Assembly: GCF_016862915.1 (NCBI RefSeq)
Contig: NZ_BONW01000004.1
Location: forward strand, 248,001-312,000
From: Plantactinospora endophytica
Lineage (GTDB): Bacteria; Actinomycetota; Actinomycetes; Mycobacteriales; Micromonosporaceae
Length of the DNA stretch: 64,000 nt
Direction: 5' to 3'
Shown: piece by piece, positions 1 to 9,972 of the stretch
Layout of the letters: the number at the start of each line of letters is the position of its first letter
How positions within the stretch are numbered: position 1 is the stretch's first letter
Made by a program: the position numbers and the translations under genes
Notes under the pieces: model-generated
What the model saw: the letters and a program-made list of their open reading frames with translations, nothing else
Told to the model about the DNA's origin: nothing
Databases searched by the model: none

Positions 1-209
1 TCCGGGCGTACGGGGCGCTCCGCGAGGAGGGCCTGATCGAGCTTCGCCGGGGACGCGGTGCGGTGGTGACCGGGGAGATCCCACACGAGCGGGCCCGGGT
101 GATCGAGTCGGTACGGGAGTTGGTGATGGTGGCCCGCCGCGCTGGCGTCGGCCTGGACGAGGCCGTCGCGCTGGTGCGGCAGCAGTATTCGAGAGAGGTG
201 AGCGCATGA
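1..209 (+). CDS. GntR-family transcriptional regulator, C-terminal fragment
   Basis: The reading frame is open from the window edge to a TGA at 207-209 and encodes the last ~68 residues of a regulator. The visible start, AYGALREEGLIELRRGRGAVV, is the end of a GntR winged helix: recognition helix, then wing. It is followed by a short helical tail with ALVRQQ, as in the small YtrA-type GntR proteins that lack a large effector domain. The gene overlaps the next one by 4 bases (ATGA), so the two are translationally coupled. A short GntR regulator paired with a membrane protein is a common actinobacterial arrangement, and it probably controls its own operon. The 5' part lies outside the window. 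Confidence 0.85.
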   Translation, partial: RAYGALREEGLIELRRGRGAVVTGEIPHERARVIESVRELVMVARRAGVGLDEAVALVRQQYSREVSA

Positions 210-1243
210 GGAGCATCCGCTGGACTGTCGGCACCGGCCTGCTGCCCACCGCCCTGATCGGCGGTACGGTGGCGGTCACCCTGGCCTGGCGGAGCCGGCT
301 GCCGGAAAGCCTGCCCAACTCCGGCGGCGTCGGTGACCGGCCGGTGGTGGCGACCATCGGCGTCGACACCCTGGCCGGAGTGCTGCTCGGCGCGGCGCTC
401 GCCGTCTGGGCGGTCGGGCTGCTGGTGTTCGCGTCGACCCGCCGGCATTCCGGCGCCGGACGGCACTGGCTGCGGCTCGGCGCCCAGGTCGCGGTGAACG
501 CCTTCGCTGCGGCCGCGGCCACGGCGCTGCTGATGCTGTTCGCGGCGGCACTGGACGCGCCGACAGCGGCGGACGTACGCCTGAGCTGGAGCTATCTCGT
601 CGCGGTGACGGTGCTGCCGATGGTGGCCGCGGTGCTGTTCGGCCTGCTGGCGTACCTGCTGGCCGGAACGGCACCCCCGGCGTCGGCCGGCGGCGGACCT
701 GCCGTCCCCGCCCCGGCGGCAGTCGCCGGGCCGGGTGCGCCGGAGCGGGCGGCCGAGGCGGGACCGGTGCTGGCGGCCGGTGCGGACGAGCGGTTGGTCT
801 GGTGGGAGATCCGGCCGCTGCGGCTGATGCTCTGGACCATCGGAGCGCTGGCCCTGACCGGCGTGCTGATGGCCGCCGTGCTGGTGCCGCTGGTCGGCGT
901 CACCGGCTGGGCGGGCGCCGCACCGACGGTGACCGCCCTGGCGATGCTGCCCTTCACCAGCTACCGGCTGACCATCGACGGCGAGGCCGTCCGGGTCGCG
1001 GTCGGCCCGCTGCGGCGGCGGGTGCCGATCTCGGCCATCGCCGCCGCCGAGCCGGACCACCTGGCCCTCGAGGACTGGCTGCTCCGCTCGATCGTGCGCG
1101 GCGCCAACGCCCCCGACGTGCCGCTGCTGCCCGGCCCGGCACTGGCGCTCCGGCTGACCGACGGCAGCCGGCGGCTGGTCACCTGCCGGGACGTGCCGAC
1201 CGCCGTGGCGATGGTGAACACCCTGCGGGCCCGCCGGGCCTGA
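206..1243 (+). CDS. DUF1648-type multi-pass membrane protein
   Basis: The protein has 345 residues and about six hydrophobic segments (roughly residues 7-27, 50-76, 90-115, 125-150, 208-230 and 235-255). An Ala/Gly/Pro-rich loop (about 155-190) divides the two membrane blocks, and the cytoplasmic tail is predicted beta-rich. The N-terminal TM followed by SRLPESLP resembles DUF1648 proteins, which occur next to GntR regulators in Gram-positive bacteria. The start overlaps the stop of the regulator, so the two form one transcription unit. No enzymatic motif is visible. The molecular role is unknown; a sensor or permease-like partner of the regulator is only an inference. Confidence 0.75.
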   Translation: MRSIRWTVGTGLLPTALIGGTVAVTLAWRSRLPESLPNSGGVGDRPVVATIGVDTLAGVLLGAALAVWAVGLLVFASTRRHSGAGRHWLRLGAQVAVNAFAAAAATALLMLFAAALDAPTAADVRLSWSYLVAVTVLPMVAAVLFGLLAYLLAGTAPPASAGGGPAVPAPAAVAGPGAPERAAEAGPVLAAGADERLVWWEIRPLRLMLWTIGALALTGVLMAAVLVPLVGVTGWAGAAPTVTALAMLPFTSYRLTIDGEAVRVAVGPLRRRVPISAIAAAEPDHLALEDWLLRSIVRGANAPDVPLLPGPALALRLTDGSRRLVTCRDVPTAVAMVNTLRARRA

Positions 1244-1302
1244 CGACGACCGGCGGGCGTGGGGTCATCCGGAGACGGGTGGCCCCACGCCCGCCGTCGT
1301 GC

Positions 1303-3150
1303 TCACTCCGGTACGCGCCGGTACGCGCCGTCGCTGGCCGAGGTCGCCATCGAGGCGTACGCGCGCAGTGCGGCGGAGACCGGCCGCTCCCGGTCCACCG
1401 GCGTGTACGGCCGTTCCCGCTTCTCCTGCGCGATCCGGCGTGCCTCCAGCACCTCCGGGGCCACCGCCAGTTCCATGCTCCGGTTCGGGATGTCGATGAC
1501 GATCTCGTCACCGTCCTCGACCAGCGCGATCAGCCCACCGCCGGCCGCCTCCGGGGAGACGTGCCCGATGGAGAGCCCGGAGGTGCCGCCGGAGAACCGG
1601 CCGTCGGTGATCAGCGCACACTCCCGGCCGAGGCCGCGCCCCTTGAGGAACGAGGTCGGGTAGAGCATCTCCTGCATCCCCGGCCCGCCCTTCGGACCCT
1701 CGTAGCGGATCACCACCACGTCACCGGCGACGACCCGCTTGCCGAGGATGGCGTCGACGGCGGCGTCCTGCGACTCGTAGACCTTGGCCGGACCCCGGAA
1801 GGTGAGGCACTCGGCCGGCACACCGGCGGTCTTCACCACCGCGCCGTCCGGGGCGAGGTTGCCGTGCAGGATGGCCAGCCCGCCGTCGGCGGTGTACGCG
1901 TGCTCCCGGTCCCGGATGCAGCCCTCGGCCGCGTCGGTGTCCAGCTTGGACCAGCGGTTGGTGGTGGAGAACGGCTCGGTGGTGCGTACCCCGCCGGGGG
2001 CGGCGTGGAACAGCTCGGTCGCCTCCGGCAGGGCTTTGCCGCCCCGGATGTCCCAGTCGGCCAGCCAGCCGGAAAGGTCGGTCGAGTGCACCGCGTGTAC
2101 GTCCCGACGCAGCAGCCCGGCCCGGTCCAGTTCGCCGAGGATGGCCGGGATGCCGCCGGCCCGGTGCACGTCCTCCATGTGGTACTTCGGCGAGTTCGGG
2201 GCGACCTTGGCCAGGCAGGGCACCCGGCGGGAGATCTCGTCGATGTCGGCCACGCCGAAGTCCAGCTCCGCCTCGCGGGCGGCGGCCAGCAGGTGCAGCA
2301 CGGTGTTGGTGGAGCCGCCCATCGCCACGTCCAGGGCGACCGCGTTCTCGAACGCGGCCCGGGAGGCGATCGCGCGGGGCAGCACCGAGGCGTCGTCGTC
2401 GGCGTACCAGCGGTTGGCGATTTCCACGACGAGCCGGCCGGCCCGCTCGAAGAGGTCCTTGCGGGCGGCGTGGGTGGCCAGCACCGACCCGTTGCCGGGC
2501 AGGGCCAGCCCGATCGCCTCGGTCAGGCAGTTCATCGAGTTGGCGGTGAACATGCCGGAGCAGGAGCCGCAGGTGGGGCAGGCGGACCGCTCGATCGCGC
2601 CGAGCTGCTCGTCGGTGACGGCGTCGTTGGACGAGGCGATCATCGCGTCGATCAGGTCGATCTTGTCGTGCACGATGCCCTCGATCGCCACCGTCTTGCC
2701 GGCCTCCATCGGCCCGCCGGAGACGAAGACGGTCGGGATGTTCAGCCGGAGCGCGGCGAGCAGCATCCCGGGGGTGATCTTGTCGCAGTTCGAGATGCAG
2801 ACCAGGGCGTCCGCGCAGTGCGCGTTGACCATGTATTCGACCGCGTCGGCGATCAGCTCCCGGCTGGGCAGCGAGTAGAGCATCCCGCCGTGGCCCATCG
2901 CGATGCCGTCGTCGACCGCGATGGTGTTGAACTCCCGGCCGACGCCGCCGGCCTCGGCCACCGCGTCGGCGACCAGGCCGCCGAGGTCCTTGAGGTGCAC
3001 GTGCCCGGGTACGAACTGGGTGAAGCTGTTCGCGATGGCGACGATCGGCTTGCCGAAGTCGTCGTCGGTCATCCCGGTGGCCCGCCACAGCGCGCGGGCG
3101 CCGGCCATCGTCCGGCCGTGTGTGGAGGTCTTCGACCGCAGGTCAGGCAT
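1303..3150 (-). CDS. ilvD: Dihydroxy-acid dehydratase IlvD
   Basis: IlvD dehydrates 2,3-dihydroxy-isovalerate and 2,3-dihydroxy-3-methylvalerate to the 2-oxo acids, the third common step of valine and isoleucine synthesis. The 615-residue length is almost the same as E. coli IlvD. The Fe-S motifs NCDKITPGM (Cys122) and [11 protein letters not shown] (Cys191/194/197) are intact. The start ATG at 3148-3150 gives the normal N-terminus [21 protein letters not shown]. The frame stays open much further upstream, but that stretch is antisense to the GGDEF-EAL gene and has no IlvD character. There is no clear Shine-Dalgarno; CACACT lies 6 nt before the ATG, so a leaderless mRNA is possible. The gene is convergent with the DUF1648 gene and separate from ilvBNC. 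Confidence 0.97.
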   Translation of the reverse strand: MPDLRSKTSTHGRTMAGARALWRATGMTDDDFGKPIVAIANSFTQFVPGHVHLKDLGGLVADAVAEAGGVGREFNTIAVDDGIAMGHGGMLYSLPSRELIADAVEYMVNAHCADALVCISNCDKITPGMLLAALRLNIPTVFVSGGPMEAGKTVAIEGIVHDKIDLIDAMIASSNDAVTDEQLGAIERSACPTCGSCSGMFTANSMNCLTEAIGLALPGNGSVLATHAARKDLFERAGRLVVEIANRWYADDDASVLPRAIASRAAFENAVALDVAMGGSTNTVLHLLAAAREAELDFGVADIDEISRRVPCLAKVAPNSPKYHMEDVHRAGGIPAILGELDRAGLLRRDVHAVHSTDLSGWLADWDIRGGKALPEATELFHAAPGGVRTTEPFSTTNRWSKLDTDAAEGCIRDREHAYTADGGLAILHGNLAPDGAVVKTAGVPAECLTFRGPAKVYESQDAAVDAILGKRVVAGDVVVIRYEGPKGGPGMQEMLYPTSFLKGRGLGRECALITDGRFSGGTSGLSIGHVSPEAAGGGLIALVEDGDEIVIDIPNRSMELAVAPEVLEARRIAQEKRERPYTPVDRERPVSAALRAYASMATSASDGAYRRVPE

Positions 3151-3232
3151 TCGACAAGTGTGGCACTCCCAGCCGGAGTACGCCGGCTCCGACGTCCGCC
3201 GGGTCCAGCCAGCGGGACACGGACCGGTGGCC

Positions 3233-3326
3233 GGGAACCGCCCGACCTGGCCGGGACCGGCCCCCAGCGGCCCCTCCTGCTGCCCGGGGAACCGCCCGAC
3301 CTGGCCGTGACCGGGCCCCAGCGGCC
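3233..3326. repeat. Imperfect 40-bp direct repeat in the ilvD/GGDEF-EAL intergenic region
   Basis: Two copies of a 40-bp sequence beginning GGGAACCGCCCGACCTGG lie at 3233-3272 and 3287-3326. They are offset by 54 bp and differ at 2 positions. They occupy the middle of the 334-bp gap (3151-3484) between two divergent genes. No gene is visible in the rest of the gap; the promoters of both genes must be there. The repeat could be a recent duplication or a double binding site. Confidence 0.75.
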
Positions 3327-3484
3327 TTCCGGCAGGGCTGGTCGGGCCTGCTGCCGCTGTCGCTCCGGCCCGCTCGCTCTGGCCCGATCGTCCCGGAGAC
3401 GCCCGAATGGGCGGTCTGTGCCTCTGATCGAGGAACTCGGCCACGCTCCCCCATGGAATCGGATCGATCCGGCAGAGTGAACGC

Positions 3485-5875
3485 GTGCAACTCGCCTCCG
3501 GTGTGCCGGCCCTCGCCGTGGCGACCGGCCTCGCGTCCAGCTGCGGGCCGGTCATGCTGGCGTTGTCGGCGCAGCGGCACACCGGTGCGCGCCGGTTCGG
3601 GCACTGGCTGCTCGCGATCGGTGGCGGGCTGGCCGCGGCCAGCGCCGGCCTGGGCCTGGTCGCGCTCGTCACCATGGCCGGGCACTGGGACCACGAACAG
3701 GCCCAGCGGACCGGCCTGGCCACCCTGATCGCCGCCGGGATGGCGGCGAGCGGCGTACTGCTCTGCGCCGGCCTGCTCCGGCTGCCCGGCGCCGCCGAGA
3801 GCGGCGGTGCCGCGCTCCGGCTGGTCCTGGACGGGCTGGTGATCGGTGCGGCGCTGTGGTTCGTCGGCTGGGTGCTGCTCTCCGAGCCGACCCGGGTGCT
3901 CGGCGCACACAGCCCGAGCGGGTGCCTGGCGATCCTGGTGGCCACCGTCACGGCGGCGGTGGCGGTCGGGCTGACCTTCATCGTCGGCGCCCGGGCCCGG
4001 GCGCCCCGGCACGGGCTGCTGCTGGCCGGCACCGGGGTCACCCTGGTGACCGGTTGCGGCGTGGCGATCTCCGCCGGGATCTGCCAGGGCGGCCGGGTGG
4101 TCGCGCTGGTCGGCGCGGTGCTGCTGCCGTTCGGCCTGCTGATGGTCGCGCTGGCCGGCCGGGCACCGGGTCCGGCGGGCGGGCCGGACGGGGACGTGAT
4201 CCGGCGCGGCACGTACGCCTTCCTGCCGATGGTGGCGATGGCCGTCTCCGCCGTCTACCACCTGGTGGCCGGCGGCACCTTCACGATCTTCGCGGTGGTG
4301 GCCGGCATCGTGGAGGGGTTCGGCCTGGTCACCCGGCAATACCTGGCCCTCAACGACGTACGCGCCTATGCCGGGCGGCTCGCCGAGCGGGAGGCGCACT
4401 TCCGGGAACTGGCGCACACCGACCCGCTGACCGGGTTGGCCAACCGGCGGGGGCTGCTCCGGGCGGTGCAGCAGCAGGCCGAGTCGGAGACGCCGTGGGT
4501 GCTGCTCGGGCTGGACCTCGACGGCTTCAAGAACGTCAACGACATCCGGGGCCACGACGTCGGCGACGCGGTGCTGATCGAGGTGGGCCGACGGCTGAAG
4601 ACCAACCTGCGCCCGGGTGACCTGGCCGCGCGGCTCGGCGGCGACGAGTTCGCCGTACTGATGCGGGCCCGGCCCGCCGAGGCGCAGCGGATCGCCGAGC
4701 GGCTGCTCGGGGTGGTCGGCTCGGCGTACCAGCACGAGGCCGGGCCGGTCTTCCTGTCGGTGAGCATCGGGGTGGCGGACAGCGCCGACGCCGCCGACGT
4801 GGAGACCCTGCTGCGCAACGCTGACCTCGCCCTGCGGTACGCCAAGCAGCGCGGCAAGAACCGCGTCGAGCGGTACGACGTCGCCTACGACAACCTGCTG
4901 CGCCGCCGTACCACCGTGGAGCACGAGTTGCGCGGCGCGATCGAACGCGACGAGCTGCACCTGGCCTTCCAGCCGGTGGTGGCGGTCCCGTCGGTCCGGC
5001 CGGTCGGCGCGGAGGCGCTGCTCCGCTGGCACCACCCCGAGCTGGGCAGCGTCGGCCCCGACGAGTTCATCCCACTGGCCGAGGAGTGCGGGATGATCGC
5101 CAAGCTCGGCGCCTGGGTGCTGCACCGGGCCTGTCACCAGCTCTCCCTCTGGCTCGCCGCCGGCCACGACGTCTGGCTGTCGGTCAACGTGTCCCCACGG
5201 GAACTGCACGCCCCGGAATACGTGGTCCAGGTCGCCGAGGCGCTGCGCGCGCACCGGGTACCGCCGCAGCGGCTGGTGCTGGAGGTGACCGAGCACGCCG
5301 TGGCGACCGACCTGGACGAGCTGATCCGCCGACTGCGGGCGCTGCGGCTGACCGGGGTACGGATCGCGCTGGACGACTTCGGCGCCGGCTACTCCTCGCT
5401 CGGCCAGCTCCGCCGGCTGCCGATCGACATCCTCAAGATCGACCACAGTCTGGTGGCCGGCCCGGAGCCGATCCGGCCACCGGACGGTCGGGCCTTCGCG
5501 CCGATGGTCGACGTGGTGATGCGGCTCGGCCACCAGCTCGGGCTGGAGGTGATCGCCGAGGGGGTGACCAACCCGACGGAGCTCGCCGCCGTGGTGGAGG
5601 CCGGCTGCCGGTTCGGCCAGGGCCAGCTCTTCGGCTGGGGGGTGCCGGCCGAGCACCTGGAGGCGATGCTGGAGGCGGCCAGCCCGCCCGAGGGGAGCGG
5701 GCCGGAGTCCCGCCCGCCGGGCGGCCGGGGCAGGTCCGCCGCCCGGACCGCCGGCAACACCCGGTCCACTCCCCGGCAGCGCCGGCCGAGCGACGGGCCG
5801 GCGGACGACCAGAAAACCGAGGGTGCCCAAAATGCGGGATCAGTTGACTCATCGCGTGAGATGCGTCAGGCTTAG
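3485..5875 (+). CDS. Membrane-anchored GGDEF-EAL cyclic-di-GMP enzyme
   Basis: The protein has 796 residues. About eight hydrophobic segments occupy residues 1-285. A linker helix leads into a GGDEF domain ([12 protein letters not shown], then GGDEF at 385-389) and an EAL domain (EALLRW from residue 510, then [25 protein letters not shown]). An inhibitory-site RxxD (Arg376-Asp379) lies five residues before GGDEF. Both catalytic cores look intact, so the protein may make and degrade c-di-GMP, with one activity perhaps allosteric. The tail (about 740-796) is disordered, rich in Arg, Pro and Gly. The start GTG at 3485 is 6 nt after CAGAGT, consistent with a leaderless mRNA. The 3' end carries the putative ilvB promoter. 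Confidence 0.93.
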   Translation: MQLASGVPALAVATGLASSCGPVMLALSAQRHTGARRFGHWLLAIGGGLAAASAGLGLVALVTMAGHWDHEQAQRTGLATLIAAGMAASGVLLCAGLLRLPGAAESGGAALRLVLDGLVIGAALWFVGWVLLSEPTRVLGAHSPSGCLAILVATVTAAVAVGLTFIVGARARAPRHGLLLAGTGVTLVTGCGVAISAGICQGGRVVALVGAVLLPFGLLMVALAGRAPGPAGGPDGDVIRRGTYAFLPMVAMAVSAVYHLVAGGTFTIFAVVAGIVEGFGLVTRQYLALNDVRAYAGRLAEREAHFRELAHTDPLTGLANRRGLLRAVQQQAESETPWVLLGLDLDGFKNVNDIRGHDVGDAVLIEVGRRLKTNLRPGDLAARLGGDEFAVLMRARPAEAQRIAERLLGVVGSAYQHEAGPVFLSVSIGVADSADAADVETLLRNADLALRYAKQRGKNRVERYDVAYDNLLRRRTTVEHELRGAIERDELHLAFQPVVAVPSVRPVGAEALLRWHHPELGSVGPDEFIPLAEECGMIAKLGAWVLHRACHQLSLWLAAGHDVWLSVNVSPRELHAPEYVVQVAEALRAHRVPPQRLVLEVTEHAVATDLDELIRRLRALRLTGVRIALDDFGAGYSSLGQLRRLPIDILKIDHSLVAGPEPIRPPDGRAFAPMVDVVMRLGHQLGLEVIAEGVTNPTELAAVVEAGCRFGQGQLFGWGVPAEHLEAMLEAASPPEGSGPESRPPGGRGRSAARTAGNTRSTPRQRRPSDGPADDQKTEGAQNAGSVDSSREMRQA
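5844..5872 (+). promoter_or_regulatory. Putative ilvB promoter inside the end of the GGDEF-EAL gene
   Basis: TTGACT (5844-5849) is followed after 17 bp by CAGGCT (5867-5872), a fair match to a housekeeping -35/-10 pair. It would start transcription at about 5879-5880, which is exactly the A of the leader-peptide ATG. The promoter therefore lies in the last codons of the upstream gene and would give a leaderless leader peptide. Confidence 0.55.
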
Positions 5876-5879
5876 CCAC

Positions 5880-5915
5880 ATGTCTGCGACCAGGTCCTTC
5901 CGAGTACTTATCTGA
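5880..5915 (+). CDS. ilvB leader peptide MSATRSFRVLI
   Basis: An 11-codon ORF, ATG to TGA, encodes MSATRSFRVLI. The last three sense codons are GTA-CTT-ATC (Val-Leu-Ile), the three amino acids whose synthesis the downstream genes serve. The stop codon is followed immediately by a perfect 10-bp stem and then a U-tailed terminator. This is the layout of a ribosome-mediated attenuator, known for actinobacterial ilvB operons (experimentally in Corynebacterium glutamicum ilvBNC). The ATG coincides with the predicted transcription start, and no Shine-Dalgarno is seen. Confidence 0.8.
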   Translation: MSATRSFRVLI

Positions 5916-5976
5916 GCGCACTCTCGACCCAGAGAGTGCGCAGGCCCCGTGCATCAGCACGAGGGCCGTTTTTATT
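5916..5976 (+). promoter_or_regulatory. ilvB attenuator: pause stem plus intrinsic terminator
   Basis: GCGCACTCTC (5916-5925) pairs perfectly with GAGAGTGCGC (5932-5941) around a 6-nt loop, giving the 1:2 stem directly after the leader stop codon. It is followed by GGCCCCGTGC (5943-5952), loop ATCA and GCACGAGGGCC (5957-5967, one bulged A), then a G and TTTTTATT, a classical intrinsic terminator. Premature termination here would be expected when Val, Leu and Ile-tRNAs are charged. About 165 nt of further leader separate the terminator from ilvB. Confidence 0.85.
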
Positions 5977-6140
5977 GGCCACGTACCTCCTGGCAGGGCG
6001 GTCCCGCTGGCGTACCGGGCCCTGCCGGTCCGTGCGGATCGGCCCCGCCCGAGCAGGCCGTCCGGCCCGCGCCGAGGCCCGCCCGCACCGCTCCGTACAT
6101 CTCGACAGATCACTGCTCCGAGCCGAAGGCCTGAATAGCC

Positions 6141-8081
6141 ATGACGAGACCCACACCCGAGACCCTGGCCAACAGCGCGCGCCGGCACCGGCCCGCTGCT
6201 GCCGAGGGGAGCAACGACTCCGCCGACCAGTTCCCCCGCCGGCTCCGCCCCGGCGCCCAGCCGGCCGGCGAGCAGTCCGGTCCGTTCGGCGAGCCGGGCC
6301 GGACCGCCGCCGGAGGCGGCCAGGTGGTAGCACCGGTCCAGGTCTCCGGGGCCGGTTCACTGGTCAAGTCGCTTGAGGCGCTCGGGGTCGAGGTCGCGTT
6401 CGGCATCCCGGGCGGGGCGATCCTGCCGGCGTACGACCCGCTCTACGACTCGTCGGTGCGGCACATCCTGGTCCGGCACGAGCAGGGCGCCGGGCACGCC
6501 GCCACTGGATACGCGCAGGCCACCGGTCGGGTCGGGGTCTGCATCGCCACCTCCGGGCCGGGCGCCACCAACCTGGTCACGCCGATCGCGGACGCGTACA
6601 TGGACTCGGTGCCGATGGTGGCGATCACCGGGCAGGTGGCGCGGCCGGCGATCGGCACGGACGCCTTCCAGGAGGCCGACATCCAGGGCATCACCCTGCC
6701 GATCACCAAGCACAACTTCCTGGTGCAGACCGCCGAGGAGCTCCCGCGGATCCTGGCCGAGGCGTTCCACCTGGCGGCCACCGGCCGGCCCGGTCCGGTG
6801 CTTGTCGACATCCCGAAGGACGTCCTCCAGGCGCAGACCACCTTCTCCTGGCCGCCGACCCTGGACCTGCCGGGCTACCGGCCGACCCTGCACCCGCACG
6901 GCAAGCAGATCCGGGAGGCGGCCCGGCTGATGACCACCGCCCGCCGCCCGGTGCTCTACGTCGGCGGCGGCGTGCTCAAGGCCGGCGCCACCGAGGGCCT
7001 GCGCAAGCTGGCCGAGCTGACCGGCATCCCGGTGGTGACCACGCTGATGGCCCGGGGCGCCTTCCCCGACTCGCACCCGCAGCACCTGGGCATGCCGGGC
7101 ATGCACGGTACGGTCGCCGCCGTCTACGGGTTGCAGAAGTCCGACCTGATCGTGGCGCTGGGGGCCAGGTTCGACGACCGGGTGACCGGCAAGCTGGACT
7201 CGTTCGCCCCGGGGGCGGCGATCGTGCACGCCGACATCGACCCGGCGGAGATCGGCAAGAACCGGGCCGCCGACGTGCCGATCGTCGGCGACGCGAAGTA
7301 CGTCATCGACGAGCTGATCGAGGCGGTCCGGGCGGCCACCGCCGGGCAGACCGCGGCGATCGACCGGACCGACTGGTGGGCGCAGTTGGACGACCTGCGC
7401 GACCGCTACCCGCTCGGCTACGACGAGCCGACCGACGGCACCCTGGCCCCGCAGTACGTGATCGAGCGGCTGGGCGCGATCGCCGGCCCGGAGGCGATCT
7501 ACGTGGCCGGGGTGGGTCAGCACCAGATGTGGGCGGCGCAGTTCGTCTCGTACGAGAAGCCGTACACCTGGCTGAACTCCGGTGGCCTGGGCACGATGGG
7601 TTACGCCGTGCCGGCGGCGATGGGCGCCAAGGTCGGCAAGCCGGACACGGTGGTCTGGGGGATCGACGGCGACGGCTGCTTCCAGATGACCAACCAGGAG
7701 CTGGCGACCTGTGCCCTGGAGGGGATCCCGGTCAAGATCGCGGTGATCAACAACGGCAACCTGGGCATGGTCCGGCAGTGGCAGACGCTCTTCTACGGCG
7801 AGCGCTACTCCAACACCGAGTTGGGCACGCACAAGCACCGGATTCCTGATTTCGTGAAGCTGGCCGAGGCGCTGGGCTGCGTCGGGCTGCGCTGCGAGAG
7901 CAAGGCCGACGTGGACAAGACCATCAAGGCCGCGATGGAGATCAACGACGCGCCGGTGGTGATCGACTTCGTGGTCGGCAAGGACGCCATGGTGTGGCCG
8001 ATGGTGGCCGCCGGCACCAGCAACGACGAGATCATGTTCGCCCGCGGGGTCCGTCCCGCCTTCGACGACGACGAGCTGTGA
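6141..8081 (+). CDS. ilvB: Acetolactate synthase large (catalytic) subunit IlvB
   Basis: IlvB is the thiamine diphosphate enzyme that condenses two pyruvates to acetolactate, or pyruvate with 2-oxobutyrate to acetohydroxybutyrate. The 646 residues comprise a disordered ~70-residue N-terminus, the Pyr domain ([12 protein letters not shown], catalytic Glu in [10 protein letters not shown]), a central FAD-binding domain, and the PP domain with [12 protein letters not shown] and [11 protein letters not shown]. The first gene of ilvBNC, it lies behind the leader-peptide attenuator. The ATG has only a weak purine stretch upstream, so the exact start is uncertain. The catalytic core is complete. Confidence 0.97.
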   Translation: MTRPTPETLANSARRHRPAAAEGSNDSADQFPRRLRPGAQPAGEQSGPFGEPGRTAAGGGQVVAPVQVSGAGSLVKSLEALGVEVAFGIPGGAILPAYDPLYDSSVRHILVRHEQGAGHAATGYAQATGRVGVCIATSGPGATNLVTPIADAYMDSVPMVAITGQVARPAIGTDAFQEADIQGITLPITKHNFLVQTAEELPRILAEAFHLAATGRPGPVLVDIPKDVLQAQTTFSWPPTLDLPGYRPTLHPHGKQIREAARLMTTARRPVLYVGGGVLKAGATEGLRKLAELTGIPVVTTLMARGAFPDSHPQHLGMPGMHGTVAAVYGLQKSDLIVALGARFDDRVTGKLDSFAPGAAIVHADIDPAEIGKNRAADVPIVGDAKYVIDELIEAVRAATAGQTAAIDRTDWWAQLDDLRDRYPLGYDEPTDGTLAPQYVIERLGAIAGPEAIYVAGVGQHQMWAAQFVSYEKPYTWLNSGGLGTMGYAVPAAMGAKVGKPDTVVWGIDGDGCFQMTNQELATCALEGIPVKIAVINNGNLGMVRQWQTLFYGERYSNTELGTHKHRIPDFVKLAEALGCVGLRCESKADVDKTIKAAMEINDAPVVIDFVVGKDAMVWPMVAAGTSNDEIMFARGVRPAFDDDEL

Positions 8082-8139
8082 GGCAGTGCAGATGAGCAAG
8101 CGTAGCGAGCGAATCAGTCAACTCAGTGCGATTGAGCCT

Positions 8140-8174
8140 CATGACGGCACGGAGCGAAGCGGAGTGCCGGCATG
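8140..8174 (+). promoter_or_regulatory. Hairpin enclosing the ilvN ribosome site and start codon
   Basis: CATGACGGCAC (8140-8150) and GTGCCGGCATG (8164-8174) form 11-bp arms with one mismatch around a 13-nt loop (GGAGCGAAGCGGA). The 3' arm contains the ilvN ATG, and the loop edge contains its only Shine-Dalgarno-like GGAG. The phrase ATGAGCAAGC also occurs at 8092 and again at 8172. It resembles a dispersed repeat placed between ilvB and ilvN, and it may couple ilvN translation to ilvB. That function is inferred. Confidence 0.5.
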
Positions 8175-8687
8175 AGCAAGCACACGCTGTCCGTGCTGGT
8201 GGAGAACAAGCCCGGGGTGCTGGCCCGGGTGAGCGGACTCTTCTCCCGCCGGGGCTTCAACATCGACTCGCTGGCGGTCGGGGAGACCGAGAACCCGGAC
8301 GTCTCCCGGATCACCATCGTGGTGAACGCCGACTCCTCGCCGCTGGAGCAGGTCACCAAGCAGCTCAACAAGCTGGTGAACGTACTCAAGATCGTGGAGT
8401 TGGATCCGGGCGTCTCGGTCGCCCGGGAGTTGGTGCTGGTCAAGGTCCGGGCCGACCGCTCGCAGCGGGCCCAGGTGCTGGAGACGGTGAACCTGTTCCG
8501 GGCCAGGGTGGTGGACGTCGCCCCGGACACCCTCACGATCGAGGCGACCGGCACCGCTGACAAGCTGGACGCGCTGCTGCGCGACCTCGAACCGTTCGGG
8601 ATCAAGGAAATGGTGCAGTCGGGTCTGGTGGCCATCGGGCGGGGCTCCCGCGCGATCACCACCGGCTCGGCGCTGCGGGCCGCCTGA
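8172..8687 (+). CDS. ilvN: Acetolactate synthase small (regulatory) subunit IlvN
   Basis: IlvN binds IlvB, raises its activity and confers valine feedback inhibition. The 171-residue length is typical of the short actinobacterial form. An N-terminal ACT domain runs from HTLSVLVENKPGVLARVSGLF to about residue 78, and the C-terminal domain ends with the conserved EMVQSGLVAIGRGS. It lies 90 bp after ilvB in the same operon, and its start sits in a hairpin that may couple the two subunits. It is followed directly by ilvC. Confidence 0.97.
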   Translation: MSKHTLSVLVENKPGVLARVSGLFSRRGFNIDSLAVGETENPDVSRITIVVNADSSPLEQVTKQLNKLVNVLKIVELDPGVSVARELVLVKVRADRSQRAQVLETVNLFRARVVDVAPDTLTIEATGTADKLDALLRDLEPFGIKEMVQSGLVAIGRGSRAITTGSALRAA

Positions 8688-9770
<1,083 letters not shown>

Positions 9771-9779
9771 CGCGGCGCC

Positions 9780-9855
9780 CGTCCCGGGCCGGGAAGCGTA
9801 CCGGCCCGGGACGGCACCGGCACGGCGGAAGATCCTTCTCGTTACCGGATCTTCC
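9780..9855 (+). terminator. Tandem hairpins after ilvBNC
   Basis: A perfect 13-bp stem (CGTCCCGGGCCGG at 9780-9792, its complement at 9801-9813, 8-nt loop) is followed by a second perfect 9-bp stem (GGAAGATCC at 9827-9835, GGATCTTCC at 9847-9855). Neither has a long T tract, as is usual for actinobacterial terminators. They separate ilvC from the next gene. Confidence 0.7.
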
Positions 9856-9972
9856 CCCGGCGCGTTACCGGATCATTGCCATTCGACGTCCAATCGGTAC
9901 CCCGACCGTTGTCGTCAGGAAATGGTTGGCGGTTACGGGCGGTTAATGCTTCCGCTCGGGTACTGTCGCCGC

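Noticed and set aside
3151-4212. N-terminal extension of ilvD giving a 969-residue frame
   Set aside because: The extra residues are antisense to the GGDEF-EAL gene and have no IlvD character; the normal IlvD N-terminus starts at 3150.
5876-6140. T-box or other tRNA-sensing riboswitch upstream of ilvB
   Set aside because: No T-box sequence is seen; the leader peptide plus terminator explains the region better.
6357-8099. A 580-residue open frame antisense to ilvB
   Set aside because: Shadow of ilvB; no ribosome site, no motif.
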